A DNA stretch of 64,000 nucleotides, from the NCBI GenBank assembly GCA_018894105.1, contig CM032131.1:2568501-2632500 (forward strand), in the 5' to 3' direction. Both the position numbers and the translations under genes were made by a program. A model generated the notes under the pieces. The model was not told the DNA's origin, searched no databases, and was given only the letters and a program-made list of their open reading frames with translations. How positions within the stretch are numbered: position 1 is the stretch's first letter; each line of letters opens with the position of its first letter. Positions 12,495 to 24,959 of this stretch are shown piece after piece. This DNA comes from Jacaranda mimosifolia (taxonomy: Eukaryota > Streptophyta > Magnoliopsida > Lamiales > Bignoniaceae).

Positions 12495-12950
12495 ATGGCT
12501 CGCACAAAGCTTGCGGCCCGCAAGTCCACCAATGGTAAGGCGCCGGCGAGCAGTTCTTTACTGCTTGCTAGAAGAAGATATTTGCGAGCAGCTGTTTGGT
12601 GTCTGCCCCAGCCAAATATCAGAAATTCAAGACGAACCAGAGGTTCAGAAATTCAAGGAAATCAGAAAATACTTGCAAGTAAATCTGGCTGAAAAAGGCC
12701 CATTTCCTCCCTGGTGCCATTTCTCTCCTTGAAATCCGAAAGTATCAGAGATCTATTAAGCTTTAATTTGATCCCCAAGCTGTTGTTCCAAAGGCTTGTG
12801 CATTAGATAGCACAAGACTTCAAGACGGATCTGAGGTTCTGCAGCTCTACCATGCGATGTTTGGCGGCAAAGGCGCATCAAGAATGAATGTTCACCATGC
12901 AACCAAGGCATTCTAAATTCACCATAGAATGTGTCTATTGAACTTCTTGT
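12495..12950 (+). pseudogene. Histone H3 pseudogene
   Basis: The frame at 12495 opens MARTKLAARKSTNGKAP, close to the H3 N-terminal tail but with Q5/T6 and G12 changed. The frame is then lost. Further H3 pieces follow in other frames. 'ctgccccagcc' (about 12605) corresponds to SAPA. Positions 12690-12745 correspond to [20 protein letters not shown], with EIRKYQ readable. Positions 12778-12850 correspond to KLPFQRLV..IAQDFKTDLRFQSS, with frameshifts and a stop shortly after EIRKYQRS. The collinear order and lack of introns suggest a decayed retrocopy or a very old gene relic. The end is indistinct, and 12610-12690 appears to be inserted sequence. Confidence 0.75.
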
Positions 12951-13218
12951 GACCACTGAATTGGAAGCTGAAATTCAATATCGCATTTTGTGGTTCAAGC
13001 TAATATTGATAGTAGAAATAGAAAAGCGTTTGGTTAACAGGCTCTTGCTTATGTTGGACAATTTATATTGCGAAAGCTTATATCTATTTAGAGCTACATA
13101 AGAGAGAAAATTCTGGAATTTATCGCAAGTAAACTTTTTCACTATATAATTTTATTTAAATAGTCCAACAATATTGCTTCCTATTGCGATAAATACTCCA
13201 CAAAAAGTTTAGCTGATA

Positions 13219-13984
13219 GGCCTGTCAATGGGTACGGTTTTATCCTACTTAGGTTCGTAACTCAAAATAACTAAAATAATAAGATACTAATCCTACCCTA
13301 CCCTGTTCTATCTAATTCAAGATCCGTTAGGCGTAGTTTAGTGAACTTATGTTTTTAATGCATAGGCTAATTTTCTTATTATATATTAATGATATTATTT
13401 GGCATACGATACCAAATTTTTTTTCAATATTTAATTTAATTTAGTCATTAATTTTAATTTAGTTAATTTTTGTTTTTAATTTTTATTATTAATAAAGTTT
13501 TTATAACATAGTTTATTAATTAATAAAATTAATTTTGTTAACAGTTTTCATTAACAATGTTTATACCATTGTTAATTTTATGAAACAAAGTTGTTTAGTT
13601 GTCATTATTGTTATTTCAATTATAAAAAAAAAAGAAAGAAAAAAATTATTCCACTATATGAACTTTGTTAATTTATTAATTTAGTTTAATTTTTTAGTGA
13701 AAAAATTGTTAATTGGTATTGTTCATTCACATATTTGTAATTTTTATACATAAAAAGTTTATCATTAGTATAGATTTAATTCAGTATAAATAATTTTTAA
13801 GTTAATAGATTAAATTTAAGTATGGAGTAATGAGTAATTTTTGGGTAGGGATATGTGAGTAATTTATGAGTATAAACCTTATCTATATCTATTGTATTAT
13901 CTTTAATAAGAATGAGTATATATATGGGTATGAATATGACTTTTTGGACCTAAATAGGATAATACCCTACTTCTTTGACAGGCC
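13219..13984. mobile_element. MITE with GGCCTGTCAA ends (hAT-like)
   Basis: The left end GGCCTGTCAATGGGTACGG faces the right end, reverse-complemented GGCCTGTCAAAGAAGTAGGG; both arms also share TTATCCTA(C/T)TTAGG. The 'GTCAATGGGTA' phrase is typical of plant hAT MITEs. No 8-bp target duplication is convincing. The interior is AT-rich and non-coding. Confidence 0.65.
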
Positions 13985-15157
13985 TCTTAGCATGTAAGTT
14001 CTCATTACATTAGTCAGCCAATGAAAGTTCAAAGGATGAATAGCAAATACTTTTACTATTTGAAATTAGTGGTTGAGTAGTTTAGGCCTTTAGGGTGGTT
14101 TTGTTTGTGATATATAGTGAATCTGTTGATCAGCCTATTTTCAAGTTTTCCCTTCTTTTTAACTTTTACGGGTAGAGGAAGCTATTTGCCACTCGTGAGA
14201 AGAAAAATGAAGAGAAATATAAGATAAATTAAAATAATATAGTGAAGATAAGAGAAATAATGTTGTGAGATATTAGTGAATCGAGATAGACACTCCATTA
14301 AAAGATTTAAATTTGAATTTCTGTAATTTAGGATGTGTTCCTAAATTTCCTTTTCTTTCTAAATGAATAATAACATTCCGAGGAACGAGGATGAATTAAC
14401 CATGATTTGAGTAGGTAATTAAATTGGACCATTGTTTAATTATAAAATTGAGTTTTTGTGTGGCAGAGTATTATTTGTCGATTTGGTGGAACTGGGTCCG
14501 GGTGTGGAATAGAAATATCCAATTTGCCTAGGCAAACCGTTAGTCGCCCTCCAACAACTTCTGTAATTAATATTGTGGAGCCCATATGCCACAACCATTG
14601 GCATAAAGTCAAGAGTGCGCCACTGACCAGAAAAATACGATAAAGATGACTGAAGAGTTGATAGACGTTTTATTGATATTTTGACTATCCTTACTTCAGT
14701 CGGTAACTTTAGGCCTGGGAACAGGTTTTGGTAGAATACGTGCTTTTTGGAGATATTTTTATTTTTTGATGAAAAAAATAATAATAAATTAATTATAAAT
14801 CTATTTTTGAAAATAAAATATTATTTGGAGGTTTTGTTTAAAATATAATAATTATATAAGATTGAAAATGAATTGTATTTGAAAAATACATTATTTTTAT
14901 ATTAAAAGTCGTACAAATATGAGTATGAGAAAATAAAAAGTAAAAATGAAAAGAGAATGTAATAGTGTGTTTAAAAAAATGTGCTGAAAATGAAAATGTC
15001 CATGAAAATAGAGAAGAAGTTAATAACTTTTTGTTTTCATTTTCTAGGAACTTTGAAAACAAAACCAAATGGGTACTAAGAAAATTGGAAAGAGAGGAAT
15101 AAAAAACTTATGATAATTAATACATTTTCTTTATAAATCATACAAATACATACATAC
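13985..15157. other. Intergenic, no gene seen
   Basis: AT-rich sequence without a supported gene. A GC-richer patch at 14440-14640 has a 61-codon chance frame; part of it (TGTAATTAATATTGTGGAGCC, truncated here) recurs as a similar phrase near 43590, suggesting an old dispersed repeat. Confidence 0.7.
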
Positions 15158-16386
15158 TGTAACGGCCCACTCAGGGCAACACCTAAGCTGAGGCGCCACT
15201 TAGTTCAATCTTAAATTGAACCTACAATTCAATCAATAGTCCAAATCAAACGTTTCAAACTTATCAGAAATAACAGCAGATTCCAAATTAAACAAACCTG
15301 TTATAAAATAATAAATTCAAACCTTAAACAATCCTGCGACATACAACACATGTACTAAATACATGCCACAAAATCTCAACAGACTTGTCAACCCACTAAG
15401 TAAATGCCATGATTCACATTCTTACATAACAAAATATTTATATTCCTTAAGTTGACCACATCAACATGATATATCACCACGTCTTGAGTCCATGCTTAGC
15501 AATCCAATAATTTCCATGCATACATCAACACCTGATTTATTACAAAAAGTTCATGTCTTGCCTGGAGTCCAATCCTTCACTTAATCCCTGTTTGAGAGAA
15601 TCAAAATAAACGAGGGTCACTCCAAAGGACTTAGTGAGAGGGAAGAAAATGATAAGATGGAAAGGAAAACTATTGAGATACAACAATCAACAATAAACTC
15701 GATAATAAACAAGACTTTTCAATAGGAACATAATTCGGTAATAAGCAAGAATTTTTTAACATGATCAATAGAGTACATGACATAACATACATGAGACTGA
15801 ACTTGACAGACTATTGGTCATTATGACCTTATTACTCCTAAATCAAATTATAATTACGAGTACTGAGCATCGGTACAGTATCAACAAGATTTCCTTATCG
15901 CTCCATTGCTTGAGTGCTCAGCTCGGTAATAACTTGATTATATCGCATGGCCGGTCACATGCCGGATCCCATCACTCATAGTTTGCTACTTCCAGCTAGC
16001 TGTAAGTCAGGATCATAGATGGATACTAACAGTAAGACCTGTGTCCGTCGATCCGTTCTACCCAGCTGTCTTTCGAGCCTAGTCCCTGGGCCCAAACCCT
16101 TCGTGGCGTCCCTCTGGGTGATAACCACCCATGGCGTCCCATGAGTTAAAAACTACCCATGGCATCCCATTGGTTGAAAAGATATAATGCCAACAGATAA
16201 GATTTTAACTTTTCAAGCAATAACATGAACATTTCATAACTTTACCAGATTTGCCATTTACAATGCAAAATATTTTCCAATAACAGCGGCAAGGCCTATT
16301 CCAATAAGCAAGGTACATGAACAATTTAAGAGAACTTTTTGACACAAATAGGTTTGGTACTGAAATCCGGAGGTGCTAACGAGGAT

Positions 16387-16680
16387 AGACTCAAGATGAG
16401 CCCCCACTAGACAAGCACTATCAACTAGTGTGACTCTTCACTCTGTAACAGACTCAAGATGAGCCTCCTACTGGACATGCACTATCAACTAGTGTAACTC
16501 TTTGCTCTATAACAGACTCAAGAGGAGCCTCCCACTTGACATGCACTGTCAACTAGTGTGACTCTTTGCTCTGTAACAGACTCAAGAGGAGCCTCCCATT
16601 GGACATGCATTGTCACCTAGTGGGACTCTTTGCTTTGTAACAGACTCAAGAAGAGCCTTCCACTGGACATACACTACTCG
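16387..16680. repeat. 64-bp minisatellite in LTR, about 4.6 units
   Basis: Units start AGACTCAAGATGAGCC and contain CAACTAGTGTGACTCTTTGC. Four complete units and one partial unit end near GGCACATATTTTACAG. The other LTR of the same element has about three. Confidence 0.92.
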
Positions 16681-18296
16681 GCACATATTTTACAGTACTT
16701 ACCACACAAGATATTTAAAAAGGTCAAGATTTTCAACATTCAATTGCCAACAGGGCAGAACAATTTAACAATTTTTCGAACATGGCGATCAACGATATAT
16801 TTGAACAATCAACTTTAAATAGAGTTTACAAGTTCAGAGAAATTCACGGAGTCCGATTGAAAAATAGTTATTTTCAAGAGAATACGGAAAAATACCAAAT
16901 AGTTTCAAATTCATGAGAACCTCATAGGGTTCGATAATCAAGCAACGTTAATCAAGACAGACATCAAATCAGCAGAACCTAACTGGTTCAACGTTAAATA
17001 CAGAATAAGCTTATACAAGTGATAACCAATTGGCAGATCCCTCACAGGGGTAATAATAATAAACAGAATACGATAATCAAATCAATACCAACCCTCACAG
17101 GGGTTTATCAATAAAAGCGATAGGTACAAGAGTGCTAGATTGGCGGATCCTCACCTTAAAAGTCTCAAAAAGCGACCACAATTGGCAGCTACTGATTTGT
17201 GGACCTATTCCTTCATTCCTACCAAAGGAATAAGTTTACAATCAAATCTTCTAAATCTTAACTATAAATATAACAAATGTCATTATCAAACTTAAAAGTA
17301 TTCTGACATAGTCCTGATAATTCTTAGATGTTAAACGGTCCATGACCTTGTTTCCCAATTGATTTAAGTTCAGAGTACATAACCTAAACCTAACACTAAT
17401 TATGATTTCTCAATCATAATTCTCGATTTCCATGTTACACTCAACTGTGCAAGGCAATCACCTATCATAGTCCTTAACTTGATATGTCGATAAACTAGTT
17501 GTTAAAATCTTATTTAAAGCCTCAACAACAATCTGATAATTTATTCGAGTCGATTAAATTTAACATTGTATTAATTACAAGATTAATCTATAATCTTAGA
17601 CTAAATCATAGCTTAACAATCTTAGTTCAGGTCACAATCAGCTTCATTCAAAAGGAATCCAATTACATTCGACAATTTAATCAAATCAAAATTCAATTAT
17701 TGAAATTTACCCAAATTGGGTCGAATCGAGACCTAATCTCATGTTGGAACTAGTCTAAATGAGTCTGGAATCAAATCCTACACAAGCCGCCTGAACAGCA
17801 TTGTTACGCGCTGTCGCCAGAGCTCCACACGCCACCACCGGATATGGGAACCAATAACACCACCTGGTGTGTCTCAACCTCAAGAACCAAACCCCTTAAG
17901 CAATTTTTGGTTTGGACGTTGTTTGGTCGGCCAATTTAGCCCAAAACCGCCGTGGAACCCTGAGCCATAGCCGTTGCGCCACCGCAGAAATTCCTCTACC
18001 ACCGTCGATCAAAACACCAAATTGACACCACCACCAACTTACCCATGCCCCCGACCAAAACCTACCTAAATTTAATCCATTTCCTACCGCCACTTTGCCA
18101 CAAGCTTGCCGTTGAGCTTAATTTTTCGGCCATTCCGTCGGTTGTTTTGGGTGAAACTTGGTATAAATGTGTTCTTCTCAGGTAGAGGAAGCTTCCTATC
18201 GGAATGGCTTTACGTTTTCCGATTATTTTTCTGTATTTCACCAGTAGGGTGAGTTTTGGGCGTTTTTTGTGAATTTGACAAACCTTTGTCCCCAAC

Positions 18297-18311
18297 TTTA
18301 TATATATAAAC
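18297..18311 (-). promoter_or_regulatory. Possible LTR TATA box
   Basis: TTATATATATAAAC read in either direction gives a TATA-like core on the minus strand, upstream (in element orientation) of the GC-richer leader-like zone 18170-17780. An equivalent sits at 23194-23210 in the other LTR. This is a prediction from composition only. Confidence 0.35.
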
Positions 18312-18595
18312 ATATTTTCTAGCCCTTTCAATTTTAGCCCCTGGACTTCATTTAAGTCCTCTAAATTTCAATTCTTGCACATTGATCCCCAAAATTACTA
18401 TTTCTGGATAATCAAGTCCAAACTAGTTTATTTTGAGGTTCTTAAACTTTTATTTCTCTCACATTGACCCCCAAAACTTTAAACTTTTACAACTAAGTCC
18501 TTTTTATTTATTTCGAGCCCTAAAAATCCGATCAATCATCTTTCTTTATTTCTAAATTCTTATTTTTCAAAATACCAAATTTTAGTGGTGTTACA

Positions 18596-18608
18596 CTCCT
18601 CCCCCCTT
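18596..18608 (-). other. Polypurine tract of retrotransposon I
   Basis: The minus strand reads AAGGGGGGAGGAG immediately before the 3' LTR start (TGTAACACC), the expected site for plus-strand DNA priming. Confidence 0.85.
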
Positions 18609-18624
18609 AAAAGAATCTGGTCCC

Positions 18625-18887
18625 CAGATTCTCATCTGAGTATTGTTCTAACTGGCAGGAAATAAGTAGATTCAGTCAGTCAATCTACATTCTTTTTTCA
18701 TTACATTCTGCCAGAATTGCTTTTTCAAGTCTTGATGCATTTTCATGCCTCTCGAATGCATCGTATCCTTAACTTGTGTGCTATATTTAACAATCTCGCT
18801 TCTACGGAGCAAAAAATTTACCTTGGTTCGGTATTGAAGCCAGACTCTCCAAAACTTTGAAATCTTTCTTTCTATTTCAACATCCAT
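18625..18887 (-). pseudogene. Integrase fragment (Ty3/gypsy), retrotransposon I
   Basis: On the minus strand a frame contains MHSRGMKMHQDLKKQFWQN, matching the conserved chromovirus integrase N-terminal stretch (HPG.TKMY.DLK..FWW). It is followed directly by D-LTESTYFLPVRT, matching the start of the integrase core (DRLTKSAHFLPV). The intervening zinc-finger cysteines and everything after 'LPVRT' are missing; a few tail codons then lead into the polypurine tract. This is a multiply deleted relic that cannot be catalytic. Retrotransposon II carries the same pieces with the same junction. Confidence 0.75.
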
Positions 18888-19584
18888 ATATCTTTAGCTT
18901 AGGGTTCATCGCATTTCATCCTATGATTCAGACTGCACTTATCTTTGCAATCCTACTATTTGTATTATTAATACAACACCCATTTTTAGGCTTTTTGATG
19001 TTTTGTTACCAATAAGTGAGCCTCTCTAGCCTTACAGCTCGAGGCATGGCTACTACATTTGCCTTTCGGGTGATAGGTGATGGAGAAATTGTAATCTTCT
19101 AAGATTTCCATCCAACATCGATGTCTCATATCCAGATTTTCATTCTGGCTAAATAGTTGACCTTTCTAAGTTAACTTAGTCAACATGTCAGCTAATTAGA
19201 AAAGTTCTTCACAACTTTCGGTAACAGCCAACAAGATGCAGAAAATTACAAACTTCTATCAGGTTTTCTGGTCTCTTCCAGTTGATTACTGCCTATTTTT
19301 CAGAGGAATCAATCCTCTACACCATCTCGGGATATTATGTACCCAAGAAGTGCCACCTTCTCTATCCAGTATTCGTACTTAAAAACTTTGCATACAGCTG
19401 ATGTTCTCTCTCGGGCTCCAAGAATCATGTGTAAGTACTTTACGTGGTCTTTTCTGGCCTTCAGCTGGTAGTACCATTATTTCTCCCTACATTCAATCTC
19501 CTCTTTCTCTATATTCTCCATTAATCTGTCTAGCATATAATTCCTTGCCCCAAGTACTGATTTTAAATAGCTTGACTCTGCTCC

Positions 19585-19767
19585 TCCATCCTTTAAGGCC
19601 TCATGCATATCATGCAGCTTCTCCTTAAGACATTGGCATCATCTTAGAAGATTTTCCTTTTCCTCCTTTAGGATTTTATTCTCGTTCTTCAAATCTTCCA
19701 CACTGTCCTCAAATGCAATATTATCTATGATGATTCCTTTCATATGTCTCCACGTAACCAAATTTTC
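19585..19767 (-). pseudogene. Coiled-coil frame near 5' end, retrotransposon I
   Basis: Minus-strand translation gives NIAFEDSVEDLKNENKILK, then EEKENLLR, a stop, and CQCLKEKLHDMHEALKD. It is clearly homologous to the open 86-codon frame at 28088-28348. It has one in-frame stop (TGA where the other element has TGG) and a shift near its N-terminus. Its glutamate/lysine/leucine-rich heptads look like a coiled coil. Its position fits gag, but I could not identify the family. Confidence 0.6.
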
Positions 19768-20088
19768 TTGCCCAGAGTCCACGTTCTAAAAATCATATCC
19801 TTACATAGCTTAGGTATCCCTTAACTCAAGTGCTTACATTCTAAATGGTTTTCAATTCAAGCTTAACCTCAAGTAAGTCCATCAACTCTAATTCCACAAG
19901 ACTTTCAAGAATAAAAGGAATAAAAGGATCAGATGGGAGTAAACCAAACTCAAGGATACATAAGTCTTAATCATTCTACGATATGCGACAAGATCCTACA
20001 AGCATCCTGCAGTACTCAAACAAATCTAAATAAAAGTCAGTCACAAATCCCAATGATACCCAAATGCCTAGGTCATCGACAAACCTAG

Positions 20089-20100
20089 GCTCTGATACTA
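20089..20100 (-). other. Primer-binding site, retrotransposon I
   Basis: The minus strand reads TAGTATCAGAGC, one base different from TGGTATCAGAGC, the site complementary to the 3' end of plant initiator-Met tRNA. It lies three bases from the 5' LTR end. Confidence 0.88.
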
Positions 20101-20103
20101 ATC

Positions 20104-23100
20104 TGTAACACCCCACTTAAGGCAGCACCTAAGTTGAGGCGCCACTCAATTCAATCTTAAATTGAACCTACAATTCAATCAATAGTCCATAATCAAATGT
20201 TTCAAGCTTATCAGAAATAGCATCAGATTCCAAATTAAATAAACCTATCGTACGATAATAAATTCAAACCTTAAACAATCAGGCGACATACAACATATGT
20301 ACTAAATACATGCCACAAAATCTCAACACCAACTTATTAGAAGCAGTAGAATTTCAAACTTAACAGACTCATCAACCCACTTAGTAAATGCCATGATTCA
20401 CATTCTTACATAACAAAATATTTATATTCCTTAAGTCGACCACATCAACATGATATATCACTGCGTCTTGAGTTCATGCTTAGCAATCTAATAATTTCCA
20501 TGTATACATTCAACACCTCATTTATTAGAAAAAGTTCATGTCTTGCCTAGAGTCCAATCCTTCACTTAATCCCTGTCTGAGAGAATCAAAATAAATGAGG
20601 GTAAGTCCAAAGGACTTAGTGAGGGGGGAAGAAAATGATAAGATGGGAAAGAAAACTACTGAGATACGACAATCAACAATAAACTCGATAATAAGCAAGA
20701 TTTTTCAATAGGAACAAAATTTGGTAATAAGCAAGAATTTTTTAACATGATCAATAGAGTACATGACATAACATACATGAGATTGAACTTGACAGACTGT
20801 TGGTCACTATAACCTTATTACTCCTGAATCAAATTATAATTACGAGTACCGAGCATCGGTACAGTATCAACAAGATTTTCTTATCATTCCATTGCTCGAG
20901 CACTCAGCTGGGTGGGTAATAACTTGATTATATGGCATGGCCAGTCACACGCCGGATCCCATAATTCATAGTTTACTACCTCCAGCTAGTTGTAAGTCAG
21001 GTCATAGATGGGTACTAGCCGTAAGACCTGTGTCCGTCAGTCCGTTATGCCCGACCGTCTTTCGGGCTTAGTCCCTGGGCCTAAACCCCCCCGTGGTGTC
21101 CTCTCGGTTGAAAACCGCCCATGGTGTCCCATGAGTTGAAAAGATATAATGCCAATAGATAAGTATTTAACTTTTCAAGCAATAACATGAACATTTCAGA
21201 ACTTTACCAGATTTACCATTTACAATGCAAAACATTTTCCCATAACAGCCGACAAGGCATATTCTAATAAGCAAGGTGCATGAATAATTTAAGAGAACTT
21301 TTTGACACAAATAGGTCTAGTACTGAAATCCAGAGGTGCTAACGGGGATAGACTTAAGAGGAGCACTGGACATGCACTGTCAACTAGTGTGACTCTTTGC
21401 TCTGTAATAGACTCAAGAGGAGCCTCCCACTGGACATGCACTGTCAACTAGTGTGACTCTTTACTTTGTAACAGACTCAAGATGAGCCTCCCATTGGACA
21501 TGCACTATCAACTAGTGTGGCCCTTTGCTCTGCCCGGCACATATTTTACAGTACTGACCACACAAGATATTTAAAAGGGTCAAGATTTTCAACGTTCAAT
21601 TGCCAATAGGGCAGAACAATTTAACAATTTTGCTAACATGGCGATCAACGATACATTTGAACAATCAACTTTAAATAGAGTTTACAAGTTCAGATAAATT
21701 GACGAAGTCCGATTGAAAAATAGTTATTTTCAAGAGAATACGAAAAAATACTAAATAGTTTCAAATTCAGGAAAACCTCATAGGGTTTGATAATCAAGCA
21801 ACGTTAATCAAGACGGACATCAAATCAGCAAAAGCTAACGGGTTCAGCGTTAAATGCAGAATAAGCTTATACAAGTGATAACCAATCGACAGATCCCTCA
21901 TAGGGGTAATAATAATAAACAAAATACGATAATCAAATCAATATCAACCTCACAAGGGTTTATCAATAAAAGCGATAGGTACAAGAGTGTTAGGTTGGCG
22001 GATCCTCACCTTAAAAGTCTCAAAGAACGACCACAATTGACAGTCTACTGATCTGTGGGACCTACTCCTTCGTCACCTACCAAAGGAATAAGTTCACAAT
22101 CAAATCTTCTAAATCTTAACTATAAATATAACAAATGTCATTATCAAACTTAAGAGTATTCTGACATAGTCCTGATAATTCTTAAATGTTAAACGGTCCA
22201 TGATCTTGTTTCCCAATTGATTTAAAGTTCATAGTACATAACCTAAACCCAACACTGATTATGATTTCTCAATCATAATTCTCGATTTCCATGTTACACT
22301 CAACTGTGCAAGGTAATCACCTATCATAGTCCTTAACTCAATAAACCGATAAACTGGTTGTTAAAATCTTATTTAAAGCCTCAACAACAATCTTATAATT
22401 TATTCGAGTCGATTAGATTCAACACTATATTAATTACAAGATTAATCTATAACCTTAGACTAAATCATAGCTTAACAATCTTAGTTCAGGTCACAATCAG
22501 CTTTATTCAAAAGAAATCTAATTACATCAGATAATTTAATCGAATCAAAATTTGATTATTGAAATTTACCCAAATTGGGTCGAATCGAGACCTAATCTCA
22601 TGTCGGAACTAGTCCAGACGAGTTCAGAATCAAATCCTGCACAAGCCACCTAAACAGCACCGTCATAAGCCACCGCTGGCCGCCATGTGCTGCCGTCGGA
22701 GCTCTATGTGCCACCACCGGAGATGGGAACCAATAATAGCACCTGGTGCGTCTCAACCTCAAGAACCAAATCCCACAAACAATTTCTAGTTTGGATGCCA
22801 TTTGGTCAGCCAATTTAGCCCAAAATCACTGTGGAACCCTAACGTGCTGCCGTCATGCCACCGCAGAAATTCCTCTGCCATCGTCCGTCAAAACACCAAA
22901 TTGACACTACCACTAGCTTACCCATGCCCTCACGACCAAAACCACCTAAATCTGGTGCATTTTCGCCGCCAGAAGCGACAAAACCGCCACTTCGCCGCGA
23001 GCTCGGAGTCGAGCTTAATTTTTCGGCCATTCTGCCGATTGTTTTGGGTGAAACTTGGTATAAATGTGTTCCTCTCAGCTAGAGGAAACTTCCTATCAGA

Positions 23101-23551
23101 ACGGCTTCACATTTTCTGGTTGTTTTTCGACGTTTCGCTGGTAGGGTGAGTTTTGGGCGCTTTTTGTGAATTTGACAAACCTTTGTCCTCAACTCTATAT
23201 ATATAAACATATTTTCTAGCCCGTTCAATTCAGCCCCAACTTTCTGACCGACTTCAATTTCACCCCAAAAAGTTTCAACCGCCTTCATTTTAGCCCCTGG
23301 ACTTCAGTTAAGTCCTCTAACTTTCAATTCTTGTGCACTGACCCCCAAAATTCCTATTTCTAGACAATCAAGTCCAAACTAGTTTATTTTGAGGTCCTTA
23401 AACTTTTATTTCTCTCACATTGACCCCCAAAACTTTAAAACTTTTACAACCAAGTCCTTTTTATTTATTTCGAGCCCTAAAAATCCAATCAATCATCATC
23501 TTAATTTCTAAATCCTTATTTTTCAAAATACCGAATTTTAGGGGTGTTACA
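20104..23551 (-). repeat. 5' LTR of retrotransposon I
   Basis: Begins TGTAACACCCC and ends GGGGTGTTACA on the plus strand, so the terminal inverted repeat is perfect for 11 bp. It is the partner of 15158-18595. An extra segment at 23228-23290 ('cagccccaactttctgacc...') is absent from the left LTR, and the minisatellite is shorter here. Confidence 0.93.
21350..21535. repeat. 64-bp minisatellite in LTR, about 3 units
   Basis: Same unit as at 16387, with one unit shortened by loss of the GAGCCTCCC-type segment. The two LTRs are identical when an element inserts, so the difference arose afterwards. Confidence 0.9.
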
Positions 23552-23556
23552 CATAC

Positions 23557-24954
23557 AATATATATATATTCTCTTAGCACATTTTCTTTATATACCATAT
23601 ATTTCTTTGAAATGAGAACCAATAGTAAAAGAGATTCTAGCATAGGTGGACTTAATCCTTATTTATTCTAAATTTATACCCAAAGAAGTTAAGATTTGCC
23701 CTTTCTCATACAACACTCTTTTAGGGTAAGTATACTTCTAGCGTTATCATCATTTCATTTTAATAATTAGGATGCATTTCACTTTCTTCCCCCTTTTCTT
23801 TGAAATTTGTATCAAAACTTTCAATGTATGTTTCTTTAAAGAAAGAGTTTCGAATGATTATTTAACAACTGTTTATCATAACTAAATACAATTTAATATA
23901 TTAAAATAAAAGTTACTATATGTGCAGTAAACTGACAATAAAATTAAATCTTATAATTTTACAGTTGATCTATTTTAAATTAATTACTTTTTAATTCAAT
24001 ATGCATACAAATGAAATTGTAAAGTTTTATCACCAATTACTAGCTCATTTACAATTTCCGTACGTAATCTAAGTTTTCCTATCGAAAAATATTTCCGTAT
24101 TAATTTAAAAAACCAATCTAGTTGCTATAAAGACCATTATATGTTCTCCAACCATGCATCCTCTGAAATTACCCCAAGAACGTGCACCATTTTCACGCAT
24201 TGCAAGTAATCTAGAGTACATGCCACTCTAATATGGATAGATACTACTACTAGCTATCCCTAATGAAATTGAAATTGAAATTGAAGTCATGAAATTATTA
24301 TACATTAAATTCACTGGGATCCCTAATGTCGTTTTGAGCTGGCTGCCCAAAAAAGTTTGGCATTTTTTTTTATTTTAGGGTTTTCATAAAGAAAATTCGA
24401 AGTCAAGAATGTGCTTGAAGTGTTCTCAATTGGTAAACTGATAGGCACTCAATTCTATAACACTGTCTAACTAATATTCGACCTAATTAAGTGGTCAATT
24501 TGTCAATAATATCTCTCTCACACTTATATATAAGATTCAAAATTCAAACTATAAAAATTGTTAGTGCACGTACTTATATAAATAAAAAAATAAAAAAATT
24601 AATATACAACCGAATGATTTGTACCACCCCCCACTCTTTAAAATTTGTAAGTTAACTAAAAAGTGGATAATCAATGAAATTTTGCTCAAATAATAAGATT
24701 GAAGTCTCGAAACTTCAATAATATGATATATATATATATAATGAATGCTTTTTAAATTTATTCCTAAACATATGATAGATATAATTTGAAGTTGAGAATT
24801 CTCATTTCCAAAGTATGAGTTTAGTCATCTCTTCCATTTCTAAGGGTTTCATCACTCTCAATCTATCAATAATGAACCTTTTTTTTTTAAACAAAATTAC
24901 CCTTTAAAGTTTAATAAAAGAGAAATATTTCTAAAAACAATTCAATTTGTAAAG
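23557..24954. other. Intergenic, no gene seen
   Basis: AT-rich spacer between the two retrotransposons, without reading frames that can be supported. A TA microsatellite lies at 24724-24740. Confidence 0.75.
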
Positions 24955-24959
24955 TTTAA

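Larger units (their letters stand above)
15158..18595 (-). repeat. 3' LTR of retrotransposon I
   Basis: On the plus strand it begins TGTAACGGCCC and ends GTGGTGTTACA; it matches 20104-23551 along its length with scattered substitutions and indels. The outer terminus has drifted (TGTAACGGCCC against TGTAACACCCC). It contains the 64-bp minisatellite at 16387 and a GC-richer zone at 17780-18170. Confidence 0.93.
15158..23551 (-). mobile_element. Complete non-autonomous Del/Tekay-type LTR retrotransposon (I)
   Basis: An 8.4-kb element flanked by a perfect 5-bp target duplication CATAC (15153-15157, 23552-23556). Two direct LTRs of about 3.44 kb (15158-18595, 20104-23551) enclose only 1.5 kb. Orientation is minus: the primer-binding site lies beside the right-hand LTR and the polypurine tract beside the left-hand one. 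The initiator-Met primer site and TGTAACACCCC...GGGGTGTTACA LTR ends, plus integrase scraps, point to the Del/Tekay chromovirus group of Ty3/gypsy. The internal domain lacks reverse transcriptase, RNase H and most of gag, so transposition would need enzymes from an autonomous relative. Confidence 0.93.

Noticed and set aside
12126..12732. Plus-strand frames of 96 and 133 codons
   Set aside because: They start in a MITE end and run out of frame through the histone H3 relic; the coding match is in other frames.
16387..16680. CRISPR-like regularly spaced repeats
   Set aside because: Units are contiguous 64-bp tandem repeats without unique spacers, in a plant LTR.
22598..23288. Six overlapping frames in the right LTR of retrotransposon I
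   Set aside because: Equivalent frames are disrupted in the left LTR (17896-18331), so they are not conserved as proteins.
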